A stretch of DNA of 64,000 bases from Chloroflexota bacterium (lineage in GTDB: Bacteria > Chloroflexota > UBA4733). Shown here one piece after another: positions 24,928 through 33,647 of this stretch. The stretch lies in assembly GCA_023381895.1 (NCBI GenBank), contig JAMCTA010000032.1, forward strand, positions 1 to 64,000. Direction: 5' to 3'. The notes under the pieces were generated by a model. The model was not told the DNA's origin. It ran no database searches and was given only the letters and a program-made list of their open reading frames with translations. How positions within the stretch are numbered: the stretch's first letter is position 1; each line of letters opens with the position of its first letter. The translations under genes and the position numbers were made by a program.

Positions 24928-25644
24928 TCAGCGTCCCACGCTCAGCCGCAACGCCTCGATATCTGGCAACCCCGCCGCACGTATCCGTGCAGCCGCGCGG
25001 TCGATGTCGTAGGGTACCCGGCACCACATCAGCGTGCCGGCGTCGCGGTCGAGCACCGCGTAGCTGGCTCGCGGATCCCCATCGCGGGGTTGGCCCACCG
25101 CCCCGGGATTACACAGCAATCGTTTCCCGGCCTGAGCATACGCCTGCAGGTCAAGCGACTCCGGCTCATGGGGCGTGCCTTGGTACGTGAAGTACACAGC
25201 CTGGTGCGTGTGACCGTGCAAGCAGAACGGCGTCGAGAAGTGCTTGAAGTTCTCGCGTGCCTGACGTGTCGACAACACGTACTCTTCAATTGGGGCTCGG
25301 GGACTGCCATGCACGAGTGTGAAGTCATCGATCACACGCGTTTCGGGGAGTGCGCGTAGATAGTCCCGATGCTCTGCTGCGAGCACCTCACCCGTCCAGG
25401 TGATGCACTGGTAGGCCTCAGGATTGAAATCTTGGCAAGGGACACATCCGATTGCGGCCCAATCGTGGTTTCCGGGAATCGCCACGTGCGGCAGGTCGCG
25501 CAGCAGGGTCAGACACTCGTTCGGAGCAGCACCGTAGCCCACGACATCGCCGAGGCACCACCACTCTTCCACATCAGCGTCATCGACCACCGCTCGGAAG
25601 GCATCGATGTTTGCGTGCACGTCAGAGATGATGGCAACCCGCAT
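24928..25644 (-). CDS. Metallophosphoesterase, YfcE-like
   Basis: 238 residues of the calcineurin-like superfamily. The metal motifs are visible in order: ISDVHANIDA, LGDVVGYGAAPNEC, IPGNHDWAAIG, LVHGSPR and LHGHTHQAVYF. The order and length fit the MJ0936/YfcE branch, which includes cyclic-nucleotide and other small phosphodiesterases; the substrate cannot be read. It sits 57 bases downstream of the S41 peptidase gene on the same strand and may share its transcript. Confidence 0.9.
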   Translation of the reverse strand: MRVAIISDVHANIDAFRAVVDDADVEEWWCLGDVVGYGAAPNECLTLLRDLPHVAIPGNHDWAAIGCVPCQDFNPEAYQCITWTGEVLAAEHRDYLRALPETRVIDDFTLVHGSPRAPIEEYVLSTRQARENFKHFSTPFCLHGHTHQAVYFTYQGTPHEPESLDLQAYAQAGKRLLCNPGAVGQPRDGDPRASYAVLDRDAGTLMWCRVPYDIDRAAARIRAAGLPDIEALRLSVGR

Positions 25645-25701
25645 AGTCGTTTCTCTCTTCTGCTGCGCAGACTATTCGGATCAGTCGGGGCTCTAGGCCC
25701 T

Positions 25702-27141
25702 CTACGACCCAAGCTGTCCGAGTTGGAGCAGAGGCTTGGATATCGATGCTTGCGAGATCGCCTTGCTCGTTTGGGCCTGCTGCTCCACCACTGTGCGTCC
25801 TTCTACCACCTGCACCGCCGCATTGAGCTGGGGATCTCGATTCGCAGCGAGATCATTCACCGTGGTATTCACAACCACATCCGGGTGCACACCGACGCCA
25901 TTGAGCAATTGCCCGCGTACCGGGGTGTAGACCCGATCCGCCGCGTACTCGATCGCGGAGCCATCGGCGAGGGGGTGGAGGTCTCCCACCGCGACGCAGC
26001 CAGCGGTTTGGGAGCCAACGATCTCCGCCCTTCCTCGCTCGCGCAGTGCGGCCGCCATGATCTCGCTCGCAGAGGCGGTACTCCCGTTGACGAGTACGAC
26101 CAGCCGGCTTGGAGCCGGAAGAGGGGCGCCGGTGGTATCGAGCCGTCGCTCCTGTCCATTCCGGTTCTGGAGTATCGCTATCGGTCCCGGTGGCAATAGA
26201 AGGCTTGCCGCCTGCTCGAGCGCTTGCACCGTGCCACCACCATTGTCCCGAAGGTCGATGATCCACTCAGTGATGTTCCGCCCTTCAAAGTCGCTAAGCG
26301 CCTGTTGCAGATCACCGGGCATCTCAGGAGAGAACGAGAAGATGTGGACGTAGCCTATCTGCTGTCCATTAGCGGTGAGGACCTGAGCAATTAAAGGAGG
26401 GGGCGTCACGCTTGCCCGTGTAATCGAAAAGTGGAGGAGTCCGGCTCCTTCACGCTCGACATCGAGCTGCACGACTGTGCCGACTGGACCTCGAATGAGC
26501 TTCACAACTTGCGCGGCTGTGAGCCCTTTCACGCTCTTCCCGTCGACCCGAACAATTGCATCTCCTCGGTGTAGACCTGCTTTGGCCGCCGGAAGACCAG
26601 GAAATACTTCACCGATCAGGGGCGTAGCTCCAGGGCGGTCCTGAAGCGTAGCACCGATTCCGCCGAACTGGACCTTGCCCTGAAGCTCTGCTTGCTGCTC
26701 TTGAAACTCTTGTGGCGTGAAGAAATTGGTGTGACAGTCCCCAACGCTTTGCGCCATTCGTTGCATCGCAGTGTAGGCCAGATTACGCCCGTTGACCTGC
26801 GGATACTGCTCACGGGCCAACTCATACTGTCGAGCAATCTCGATGCGCACATTCACCGCCGTTCCCTGGTAGGACACGTACGGGAAGTGTGCGGCCGCGG
26901 CTTCACCAAGCTGGGCACGCACCGCATCGTAGAGACCGGAAGACGTGGCGAGACCGAGCACCGCCGGATCGAGCGGTAGAACATAGTCCTGCGCCAGCAC
27001 GTTGAACTCGCTCTGGATGAGCTGAGCGTGAGCTGATGGTGCACCCCACTGAGGTAACCCCACCGTCTCACCGCTGCACGATGTGAAGAGGAAAAGGCAT
27101 CCCATGAGGAGACCTGCGAGACGGGGAGGGCAACGCGTCAA
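25702..27141 (-). CDS. S41-family peptidase (CtpA-like) lipoprotein, catalytic Lys replaced
   Basis: About 479 residues. It starts with a lipoprotein signal (AGLLMGCLFLFTSCSG), then a helical N-domain, a PDZ domain (GGIGATLQDRPGATPLIGEV to VVKLIRGPVG) and an S41 protease domain with DLRDNGGGTV and NGSTASASEI. In CtpA the Lys base sits 25 residues after the nucleophile within TFGKG; here that position is Cys in GSQTAGCVAVG, so activity is uncertain or uses another base. TTG 27141 is the likely start, since the frame further up contains a promoter-like GGTATACT. It follows the PASTA gene by about 60 bases. Confidence 0.85.
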   Translation of the reverse strand: MTRCPPRLAGLLMGCLFLFTSCSGETVGLPQWGAPSAHAQLIQSEFNVLAQDYVLPLDPAVLGLATSSGLYDAVRAQLGEAAAAHFPYVSYQGTAVNVRIEIARQYELAREQYPQVNGRNLAYTAMQRMAQSVGDCHTNFFTPQEFQEQQAELQGKVQFGGIGATLQDRPGATPLIGEVFPGLPAAKAGLHRGDAIVRVDGKSVKGLTAAQVVKLIRGPVGTVVQLDVEREGAGLLHFSITRASVTPPPLIAQVLTANGQQIGYVHIFSFSPEMPGDLQQALSDFEGRNITEWIIDLRDNGGGTVQALEQAASLLLPPGPIAILQNRNGQERRLDTTGAPLPAPSRLVVLVNGSTASASEIMAAALRERGRAEIVGSQTAGCVAVGDLHPLADGSAIEYAADRVYTPVRGQLLNGVGVHPDVVVNTTVNDLAANRDPQLNAAVQVVEGRTVVEQQAQTSKAISQASISKPLLQLGQLGS

Positions 27142-27166
27142 TCTCTGTATCCCGGACCTCCCGCCG

Positions 27167-27174
27167 AGTATACC
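27167..27174 (-). promoter_or_regulatory. Candidate -10 element upstream of S41 peptidase
   Basis: On the minus strand this reads GGTATACT, about 25 bases before the TTG start at 27141. It is one of four copies of this octamer next to gene starts in the window. If real, the peptidase has its own promoter within the gap after the PASTA gene. Confidence 0.35.
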
Positions 27175-27201
27175 AAAGCCATCCTCCTCCACTCGTCCCT
27201 A

Positions 27202-29145
27202 TCAAGAGACGCGAACATTGATGTAGACCGTCGTGCCGGGCGGTACGAGCTTTCCGGCCGGTGGTGTCTCGCTCTCGACCTGACCCACCTGTACTGACGG
27301 ACTATGCCCACTGTGGTTAGCAAATGTGGTCGCAAGCCCAGCCGCTTTGATCGTATCCTGCGCTTGCTGCTCAGTCATGCCAACCACGTTGGGAACAGCA
27401 ATGAGATTGCCAGCGCTCACAGTGAGCTGCACCGTCTGACTGGGTTGCACTTGTGTTCCAGCGGCAGGAGATTGGCTCATGACCGTTCCCTGAGGCACAG
27501 AGCTGCTCGGTTGCTGCTTTGTGGAGAAGCTCATCAGACCGGCATTCTGCAGGGTCGCCTCCGCGGCGCCGACCGAGAGTCCTTGAACTTTCGGTATCGC
27601 GATGCCTGGAGGGCCACTACTGACAATGAGCAGCACTTGGCTATCTGGGGGAATAAGCGAGCCCGACACCGGAACCTGCGTGATGACGTTCCCGGCTGGC
27701 ACTGCATTAGACGCCTGGTCTGCCCCTCGCGCCACCGTCAGTCCATCTTCAGCCAGCAGCTGCGTGGCGGACGCGAAGGACTGTCCAATCACGTCCGGAA
27801 CTTGGATGAGCGGAAGGGGTGTAGGCGTTGCATTCTGCACCTGCTCCGTCACGTTAGCGGTGGGAGTCGCCGTTGGCGATGGTGTTGGTGAAGCTGTCGC
27901 GCTGGGGCTGGGAGTTGGCTCCGCAGTTGCCGTCTCGCTGAGGACAGCCGCAGTCGCCGTCTGTCCTGCGACCGCAGTCGCAGTAAAGTCCGCCGGTCCG
28001 AGCGTGGGCGTGGCCGGGATGCCACCAAGCTGCCCCTGGCTTCCCACGGTGGGGGTGGGAGACCGTGGGCCACCAACTGGCGTCGGAGTGAACAAGGGAG
28101 CGTTCTGGATGATGCTCGACACTGTCGGCGTGCTCGCTGGCTTCCGTGGCGTGGCAGTTGGCTGCGCCGTCTGCACCGCAGGCGCGACGTCAACAGTGCC
28201 CAGCCAGTACGCAACTCCTACCCCTGCCGCCAGCACGACCAGAATCGCCATCAGTAACAGAACCACACCGAAGCCGCCCCGACGGGACCGCCGCACCTCA
28301 TAGCTACCGCGCGCGCCCACGTTTCCCGCTGGAAGCGGCATTGCACGTGTGGTTGGCAAGCCGGTGAAAGCATCTGCCGCCACTGAACGCTCTTCACTGG
28401 CACTGCCAACGGGGCTGAATGTCCGTGTCGCCCCCAATGTTGCAATGCGATAGTCTTGGAGCGACTGGCGCAGATCGGCCAGAGTCCGGATCGATGCGCC
28501 TCGAGGCGCAATCGTTGCGAGGAGAATGCTCCGGAGCGTCGCCGGCAGCGCGGACGGCAACATATCAGCCCGTAGAGGCTGATTCAGCGGCACGGCTCCA
28601 GGAGGAAGAGCCAGTGCAGCGAGCAGCCCAGCCACCTGCACCACGAGCTCTTGCTCACTTTGTGGAACATCTGCCGGACTGTCCGTGCGCAATAGCAGAT
28701 CGGTCAGCTTGAGATGCTGCTGGTCCTGCAGCACCACTGCGTCTGCGCGAAACGGGAGTACTTCAAGATCGCGCTGCAGCGCGGCAGCCAGTGCGCCGGT
28801 CAGGGCCAGGCCGATTTCGACAACCTGAGAGACCAGAGCGGTAGGACCACGCTCCACGCGCTCTGCAAGTGTCATGCCAGGGAGCGGCTCGAGAACAGCA
28901 TAGGGCACGCCATCCTGCCATCCCGTGTCATACACGCTCACGAGTTGGGGGTGGTTATTCGCCGCGAGCAGCCGGGCACGCGACGTGAACCGCGCCCGCA
29001 GCTCAGCGGAACTCGCCGTCACCAGCTCAACGGTGACGTCTCGATCCAAGCGCACGTCTCGCGCCGACCAGTGCTCCTTCAGAGTGTCCGCCGTGATCAG
29101 CTGCTGCAGTTGATACCGACCCGCGAGCAAGGCCTCCGAGGACAT
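27202..29145 (-). CDS. PASTA-domain membrane pseudokinase (PknB-like)
   Basis: 647 residues. Residues 1-235 align in outline with a Hanks-type kinase (LLAGRYQLQQL start, NNHPQLVSVYDTGWQDGVPYAVLEPLPGMTLAE), but the Gly loop is lost, the VAIK Lys is absent (VTVELV), no HRD occurs (VLPFRADAVVL), and DFG is reduced to DLL at 149-151. One membrane helix spans 291-316, followed by a Thr/Pro-rich linker to about 450 and three PASTA repeats (each with the VPxVxGxS start) to the C-terminus. PASTA domains bind muropeptides or lipid II, so this looks like a wall sensor acting without phosphotransfer. It precedes the S41 peptidase. Confidence 0.88.
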   Translation of the reverse strand: MSSEALLAGRYQLQQLITADTLKEHWSARDVRLDRDVTVELVTASSAELRARFTSRARLLAANNHPQLVSVYDTGWQDGVPYAVLEPLPGMTLAERVERGPTALVSQVVEIGLALTGALAAALQRDLEVLPFRADAVVLQDQQHLKLTDLLLRTDSPADVPQSEQELVVQVAGLLAALALPPGAVPLNQPLRADMLPSALPATLRSILLATIAPRGASIRTLADLRQSLQDYRIATLGATRTFSPVGSASEERSVAADAFTGLPTTRAMPLPAGNVGARGSYEVRRSRRGGFGVVLLLMAILVVLAAGVGVAYWLGTVDVAPAVQTAQPTATPRKPASTPTVSSIIQNAPLFTPTPVGGPRSPTPTVGSQGQLGGIPATPTLGPADFTATAVAGQTATAAVLSETATAEPTPSPSATASPTPSPTATPTANVTEQVQNATPTPLPLIQVPDVIGQSFASATQLLAEDGLTVARGADQASNAVPAGNVITQVPVSGSLIPPDSQVLLIVSSGPPGIAIPKVQGLSVGAAEATLQNAGLMSFSTKQQPSSSVPQGTVMSQSPAAGTQVQPSQTVQLTVSAGNLIAVPNVVGMTEQQAQDTIKAAGLATTFANHSGHSPSVQVGQVESETPPAGKLVPPGTTVYINVRVS

Positions 29146-29278
29146 CTTTCTCCGATCAACTCTGAAAGCCGCTCTCGAGTGCCGAGCGCGCCGGCTTATC
29201 TTTCGGATTGTACCCCCGAAGCATCGCCCGCCGTTGGTTCTACTCGACCGCTACAATAGGTCCGGAAGGTGAGGTGAC

Positions 29279-30073
29279 GTGTATAAGCTCCTGGCGATGG
29301 ACCTGGATGGGACACTCATTGGGAACAATCTCGTGCTCTCCGAGCGTGTGAAGACAGCGGTAGAGGCTGCGGCGCGCACAGGGATCACTCCCGTCCTCGC
29401 AACAGGTCGAATGTTTCGCGCCACTCTCCCTTTCGCCCAGCAACTGCACATCACAGCTCCCGCCATCTGCTACCAAGGAGCAATGGTACACAGTATCGAG
29501 CCAGATGAGATCCTCTTTCATCAGCCTGTTCCACTCGATCTCGCCAAGGAGGCCGTTCGGGAAGCTCAGGAGCGGGGTTTTGTGGCGTTAGGCTATCTCG
29601 ACGACTGGGTCTATGCCGGTCCAGATACTCCTGAAGCCCGCTTCTATGCCCGCCACTCGCGCGTCGAGCCGCGCTTCGTAGGCGACTTACTCGCATGGCT
29701 CACGCAGCCCCCGACGAAGCTGGTGATCATCAGCAAAGAAGAAGAGACCGACGGCAACGTTGCCTATTTCCGTCAGCGCTTTGCCGGTCAGCTCTATGTG
29801 ACCAAGAGCTACCCGTTGTTCACCGAGATCGTGCATCGAGACGTCTCCAAAGGCAGGGCTTTGATGCACCTCACTCAGCGCCTGGGAGCATCACAGGATG
29901 AGGTTGTGGCTATTGGCGATAACCTCAACGACCTGGACATGATTGAGTACGCCGGCCTGGGCATCGCTATGGGAGGTGCCCCTTCCGTGGTGAAACAGGC
30001 GGCACGGTGGGTAGCCCCATCGCAGATGGAAGACGGAGTTGCCGTCGCCATCGAGCAATTCCTCTTGGCATAA
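29279..30073 (+). CDS. HAD-superfamily phosphatase, Cof type (IIB)
   Basis: 264 residues starting at GTG with GGTGAGGTG just upstream. Motif I is LLAMDLDGTLIGNN, motif II ITPVLATGRMF, motif III Lys is in the SYPLFTEIVHRDVSKGRAL segment, and motif IV is VVAIGDNLNDLDMIEYAG. The C2B cap between them places it with Cof-type sugar- or cofactor-phosphate phosphatases. Substrate unknown. It overlaps or nearly touches the TsaC/Sua5 gene downstream, implying one transcript. A TACAAT lies 22 bases before the start and may be its -10. Confidence 0.9.
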   Translation: MYKLLAMDLDGTLIGNNLVLSERVKTAVEAAARTGITPVLATGRMFRATLPFAQQLHITAPAICYQGAMVHSIEPDEILFHQPVPLDLAKEAVREAQERGFVALGYLDDWVYAGPDTPEARFYARHSRVEPRFVGDLLAWLTQPPTKLVIISKEEETDGNVAYFRQRFAGQLYVTKSYPLFTEIVHRDVSKGRALMHLTQRLGASQDEVVAIGDNLNDLDMIEYAGLGIAMGGAPSVVKQAARWVAPSQMEDGVAVAIEQFLLA

Positions 30074-30077
30074 GCCG

Positions 30078-30710
30078 GTGGAGCGTTATCCCGCCCGGCT
30101 CGCTGACGGCTCGATCAATTCCGAGGCGATCGCTGCTGCAGTCAGCGCTCTCGTGACGGGCCATCTCGTCATTCTGCCGACTGACACGGTGTATGGCATC
30201 GCCGCGGATAGCACAAACGCCGATGCCGTGTCCGCACTCTTTTCTGCGAAGGGGCGTCCAGACGATCGCGCCATCCCTCTTCTCGCTGCCTCCGCTGAAC
30301 AAGCCGCCCAAGTCGCTGAGCTAAGCTCTCCAGTCATTGCCGAGCTCATCGACCGTTGGTGGCCTGGTCCCCTGACGATCGTGGCACACAGCCGTCACCC
30401 ACTTCCCCCCGGCATTGCCCAGAACGGAACAGTTGGTGTGCGCGTTCCCGGCGATGCCATTGCTCGCATCGTTGCCGGAGCTCTCGGACGCCCTCTTGCT
30501 ACTACAAGCGCGAATATCTCCGGTGCTCCCCCCGCTACCACCTGTGATGAAGCGGTGACAAGTGTTGGAGATCACGTTGCCGTTGCCCTCGATGGCGGCC
30601 CCGCCCAACTGAGGCAGGCTTCAACGGTTGTGGACTGCACCCGTAGCCCGATCGTCGTCCTCCGGCAGGGAGGCGCTCACATCGACTTCTCGGATCCGGC
30701 GCAGCTGTAG
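30078..30710 (+). CDS. tsaC: L-threonylcarbamoyladenylate synthase (Sua5/YrdC/TsaC)
   Basis: About 210 residues with the YrdC domain: LVILPTDTVYGIAADSTN, FSAKGRPDDRAIPLL (the KxR substrate site), WWPGPLTIV, VGVRVPGDAIARIV and TTSANISGAPP. The enzyme makes threonylcarbamoyl-AMP for the t6A37 tRNA modification. The start is uncertain: GTG 30078 lies five bases past the HAD stop and gives a normal N-terminus, while an in-frame TTG at 30039 would overlap the HAD gene by 35 bases. It lacks the extra Sua5 C-terminal domain. Confidence 0.92.
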   Translation: MERYPARLADGSINSEAIAAAVSALVTGHLVILPTDTVYGIAADSTNADAVSALFSAKGRPDDRAIPLLAASAEQAAQVAELSSPVIAELIDRWWPGPLTIVAHSRHPLPPGIAQNGTVGVRVPGDAIARIVAGALGRPLATTSANISGAPPATTCDEAVTSVGDHVAVALDGGPAQLRQASTVVDCTRSPIVVLRQGGAHIDFSDPAQL

Positions 30711-30788
30711 GGTACGTCCTTGTCCAGCACGCCGGATTGTAAGCACTGTATCGAAATCCGCCGTCTCATTGACCGACCACGATGCTGT

Positions 30789-32009
30789 CTACATCGTGTC
30801 AAGCAGCGCTTTCTTGGATCCTTCCACAGGTTGACGGCTCTTGATCAAGTTCAACAGCTTTGCCCGCCCCTTGAGCTCGCCAATGAACGCGCCGCCAACG
30901 AGGCAGTCTTCGCGGAAGAAGAGCCGGCGATAGGTGCGCTCACTACGATCGCAGCGCTGAACCGTCTCGAGGTTCCCCTGCTCTTCTCCGGTGAGTCCAA
31001 TCACGCTCATCTTGGTGTCAAAGAGGGTGCTGGTATAGACCGGCACGTCGATAAATGGCTCCCGCTTCCCCAGCATATTGAGCGCCGCGCGCCGTCCGTG
31101 CGCAATCGCATTGGCCCAGGTGCCAAGGCGATGCCGGCTGCCAATGCTGAGATCGAAAAACTCGGCAACATCCCCGGCCGCATACACATCCGGGACACTC
31201 GTCTCTAAGAACTCATTCGCCAGCACGCCTGTCTCAAGGGCAATGGGCGTATCGCGCAGGAAGTCGATGTACATGCTGAGCCCCAGACCACAGCACACCA
31301 CGTCCGCGTCGATGGTGCGGCCGCTCTGCGTCACGACCCCGGTCACGCTGCCATTGCTCCGCGAGATCTCACGGAGCTCTTCACCGTGAATGACCTGCAC
31401 GTCGTGTGCACGCGCAATGTCATCGACGAGAGCGCCGCCCTCTTCATCAATCGTCCGGTGAAGGAAGCGTGGTCCGCGCATAATCCACGTCACTGGGACG
31501 TGGCGAATTGCAAACGCATCTGTGAGCTCATAGGAGATGTAGCTTCCGCCGACGGTCACAATGGACTTGGCGCGCGTTGCCGCATCGGAGATCGCCTTCG
31601 CATCATCGAGAGTCTGGAAGTAGTACACGTGCTGGCAGTTCTGGGCGCCAGGTACTTGGGACTGTCTCGGCGTCCCCCCCCGTAGCGTGAGCAGCTTGTC
31701 GTAATAGAACTCTGTGCCCTGGTCAGTAAACACCACCTTCGCCTCCGTGTCGACCTGTCTCACCCACGTAGAAAGGCGAAGGTCGATGCCGAGCGCTCGC
31801 TGCTGTTCGGGGGTGCGCATCATGACCTTCTGTTCAGTCGCCTGAAGCTTGAGGAAAGGAGGCAATGAAACGCGGTTGTAGAGCGCATACGGCTCACCAG
31901 CGATGAGCGTCACGTGGCTTGTAGAGTCCTGCTTCCGCAGCGTCTCGGCGGCCGTTGTGCCCGCAGCGCCGTTACCGATGATGACGTAGCGAATAGGCCG
32001 TTCTGTCAT
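30789..32009 (-). CDS. FAD/NAD(P)-dependent oxidoreductase, NirB/rubredoxin-reductase-like
   Basis: 406 residues. The FAD-binding dinucleotide fold is IRYVIIGNGAAGTTAAETL; the second, NAD-binding fold is IVTVGGSYISYELTDAF, where the usual GGGxIG is weakened to GGSYIS; and the second FAD motif is VPDVYAAGDVAEF. The ATG motif (normally LLxATG) reads KLLTLRGGTP, also unusual. The fold belongs with ferredoxin/rubredoxin reductases and nitrite reductase N-domains, but no partner gene adjoins it. Convergent with the TsaC gene. Cofactor preference may be altered by the changed glycines. Confidence 0.85.
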   Translation of the reverse strand: MTERPIRYVIIGNGAAGTTAAETLRKQDSTSHVTLIAGEPYALYNRVSLPPFLKLQATEQKVMMRTPEQQRALGIDLRLSTWVRQVDTEAKVVFTDQGTEFYYDKLLTLRGGTPRQSQVPGAQNCQHVYYFQTLDDAKAISDAATRAKSIVTVGGSYISYELTDAFAIRHVPVTWIMRGPRFLHRTIDEEGGALVDDIARAHDVQVIHGEELREISRSNGSVTGVVTQSGRTIDADVVCCGLGLSMYIDFLRDTPIALETGVLANEFLETSVPDVYAAGDVAEFFDLSIGSRHRLGTWANAIAHGRRAALNMLGKREPFIDVPVYTSTLFDTKMSVIGLTGEEQGNLETVQRCDRSERTYRRLFFREDCLVGGAFIGELKGRAKLLNLIKSRQPVEGSKKALLDTM

Positions 32010-32596
32010 TGATATCTTCCTCTTGGAGCACCTCTTCTACAATCGCCGCTCAAACTGTGAAGAAAGCTAGCTTAAGCGCTGCACGCGTGAACATCCACCG
32101 GGAAGTATGGAGCGCTTCACACTTCGACGCTCGTGAGACACAATTGCACGCTACCGGCCAGGCCACTCGCCCACCTTGCCGTGGTTCCTAAAGCAACCCT
32201 GTATCCAGCAGCGCCGGAGAGAACCTCAAGAGAGGGAGCGGTGGACCAGGGATCCAGTTCACTGGACAGCGCCAGACACGGGAGCCCGCGGGCAGCCACG
32301 GTTGATCTCTCTGCCCGTGTTTCTAGGTCTCGCGTCACCGGTAGCACCAGTGACGACCTGTCCGGCAATACTCCTCTGAGTCTTGTCGGGAGACCGCCGT
32401 CCGTAGCTGTCCCATGGGCTCAAGGGCAGGCAATAGACGCAACGTCGTGCACGAGCACCACTGCATCTTCAGCCTGTCGTGCCCCATCCACTGGACTACG
32501 CTTGTTTTCAACCGCTTCACCGTACCATGGGGGACGATCACTAGCGGCGTTGGGACTCTGAAGCAAACCAGCGATAACCGGAGCTGCGAACAAGGG
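32010..32596. other. Region without recognised gene, divergent promoters
   Basis: About 590 bases between the oxidoreductase (minus) and mutY (plus). Frames exist on both strands (for example plus 32133-32561, minus 32117-32368) but their products are low-complexity, lack ribosome sites and overlap each other. It presumably holds both promoters. No structure or RNA gene was recognised. Confidence 0.4.
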
Positions 32597-33592
32597 ATGG
32601 AACGAAAGGTCAGACGGGCGGAGCTGCCGCCCATCCCGTTAGCACGTGCGACGCTGGTTCATGACAAACTCCTCTCCTGGTTCGAACGAACAGGGCGTCA
32701 TCTTCCTTGGCGCCAGCATCCTACGCCGTACGGCACGCTGGTGTCGGAATTCATGCTCCAGCAGACGCAGGTCGAGCGCGTCGTTCCTCGCTATGAGCGC
32801 TTTCTCGAGACCTTCCCCACACTCTACGATCTCGCGGCTGCAACCCCTGCGGACGTTCTGCGGACATGGTCGGGCCTGGGCTACAACCGCCGCGCCATCC
32901 GTCTGCTTACTGTTGCCCGAGTCGTCGTGGAGCGGTTCGGGGGGACACTGCCTCCAGACGTTACCACGCTCCGAAATCTTGAAGGGATCGGGACATACAC
33001 AGCACATGCGATTGCCTGCTTCGCCTTTGGTGCCCAGGTGGCAACGGTGGATACCAACGTCAAGCGTGTCCTCGCCCGCATCACCGGAATGGAAACCGCG
33101 CTAGACATCATCACGGATCGCCAGGCGTGGAGCTTAGCTACCGCTTGGCTGCCTCAGGGCCAGGCAGCAGCCTGGAATCAGGCGCTGATGGATCTCGGGG
33201 CCATCGTCTGCACCGCCCGCACGCCGCAGTGTCAGCACTGTCCACTCCTCGAGCTCTGCCGGGCAGGCCAGCGATGGCAAACCTCGGATGAGCAACCACC
33301 ACTCACCCTTGGCCGCAAAACCAAGGAAGAGCCCTTCCGAGGATCGCGCCGGTTTCTGCGAGGCCGCATCATCCGCACTCTAGTAGAGGCAGCGCCCAAT
33401 GAGGAATGGCTACTCTCTGATCTCCACACGACGATCCGAGAACAACATCCGGATTACTCAGCGGGCGACGTGTCCGAAGCCATCCGTCAACTCGCCACTG
33501 ACGGCTTGCTGTCCATCGAGGAGCACGGCGGTGCCTCTGTCATCAGCCTACACAAGGGGGACGATGCCGGTCGAGAAAGCTCTGCCAGATAG
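32597..33592 (+). CDS. mutY: A/G-specific adenine glycosylase MutY, without NUDIX domain
   Basis: About 331 residues. The HhH-GPD core has catalytic Glu in LVSEFMLQQTQV, the helix-hairpin-helix NLEGIGTYTAHAIACF, catalytic Asp in ATVDTNVKRV, and the 4Fe-4S loop with Cys spacing C-x6-C-x2-C-x5-C (CTARTPQCQHCPLLELC). It removes adenine opposite 8-oxoguanine. After the cluster the usual MutT-like recognition domain is missing; instead about 90 residues (GRIIRTLVEAAPNEEWLLSDL to LATDGLLSIEE) look like a winged-helix fold. The start at ATG 32597 has only AAGGG before it, and the frame is open further upstream. Confidence 0.9.
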   Translation: MERKVRRAELPPIPLARATLVHDKLLSWFERTGRHLPWRQHPTPYGTLVSEFMLQQTQVERVVPRYERFLETFPTLYDLAAATPADVLRTWSGLGYNRRAIRLLTVARVVVERFGGTLPPDVTTLRNLEGIGTYTAHAIACFAFGAQVATVDTNVKRVLARITGMETALDIITDRQAWSLATAWLPQGQAAAWNQALMDLGAIVCTARTPQCQHCPLLELCRAGQRWQTSDEQPPLTLGRKTKEEPFRGSRRFLRGRIIRTLVEAAPNEEWLLSDLHTTIREQHPDYSAGDVSEAIRQLATDGLLSIEEHGGASVISLHKGDDAGRESSAR

Positions 33593-33647
33593 CTCGCGAA
33601 TCGCTCCTGATAGCCCCAAGAGCTAGAGACGTCGCCGTCCCGCAGCT

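Noticed and set aside
27602..28303. 233-residue plus-strand frame rich in Gly/Val/Ala
   Set aside because: It is the complement of the Thr/Pro-rich linker in the PASTA protein; its composition explains the open frame.
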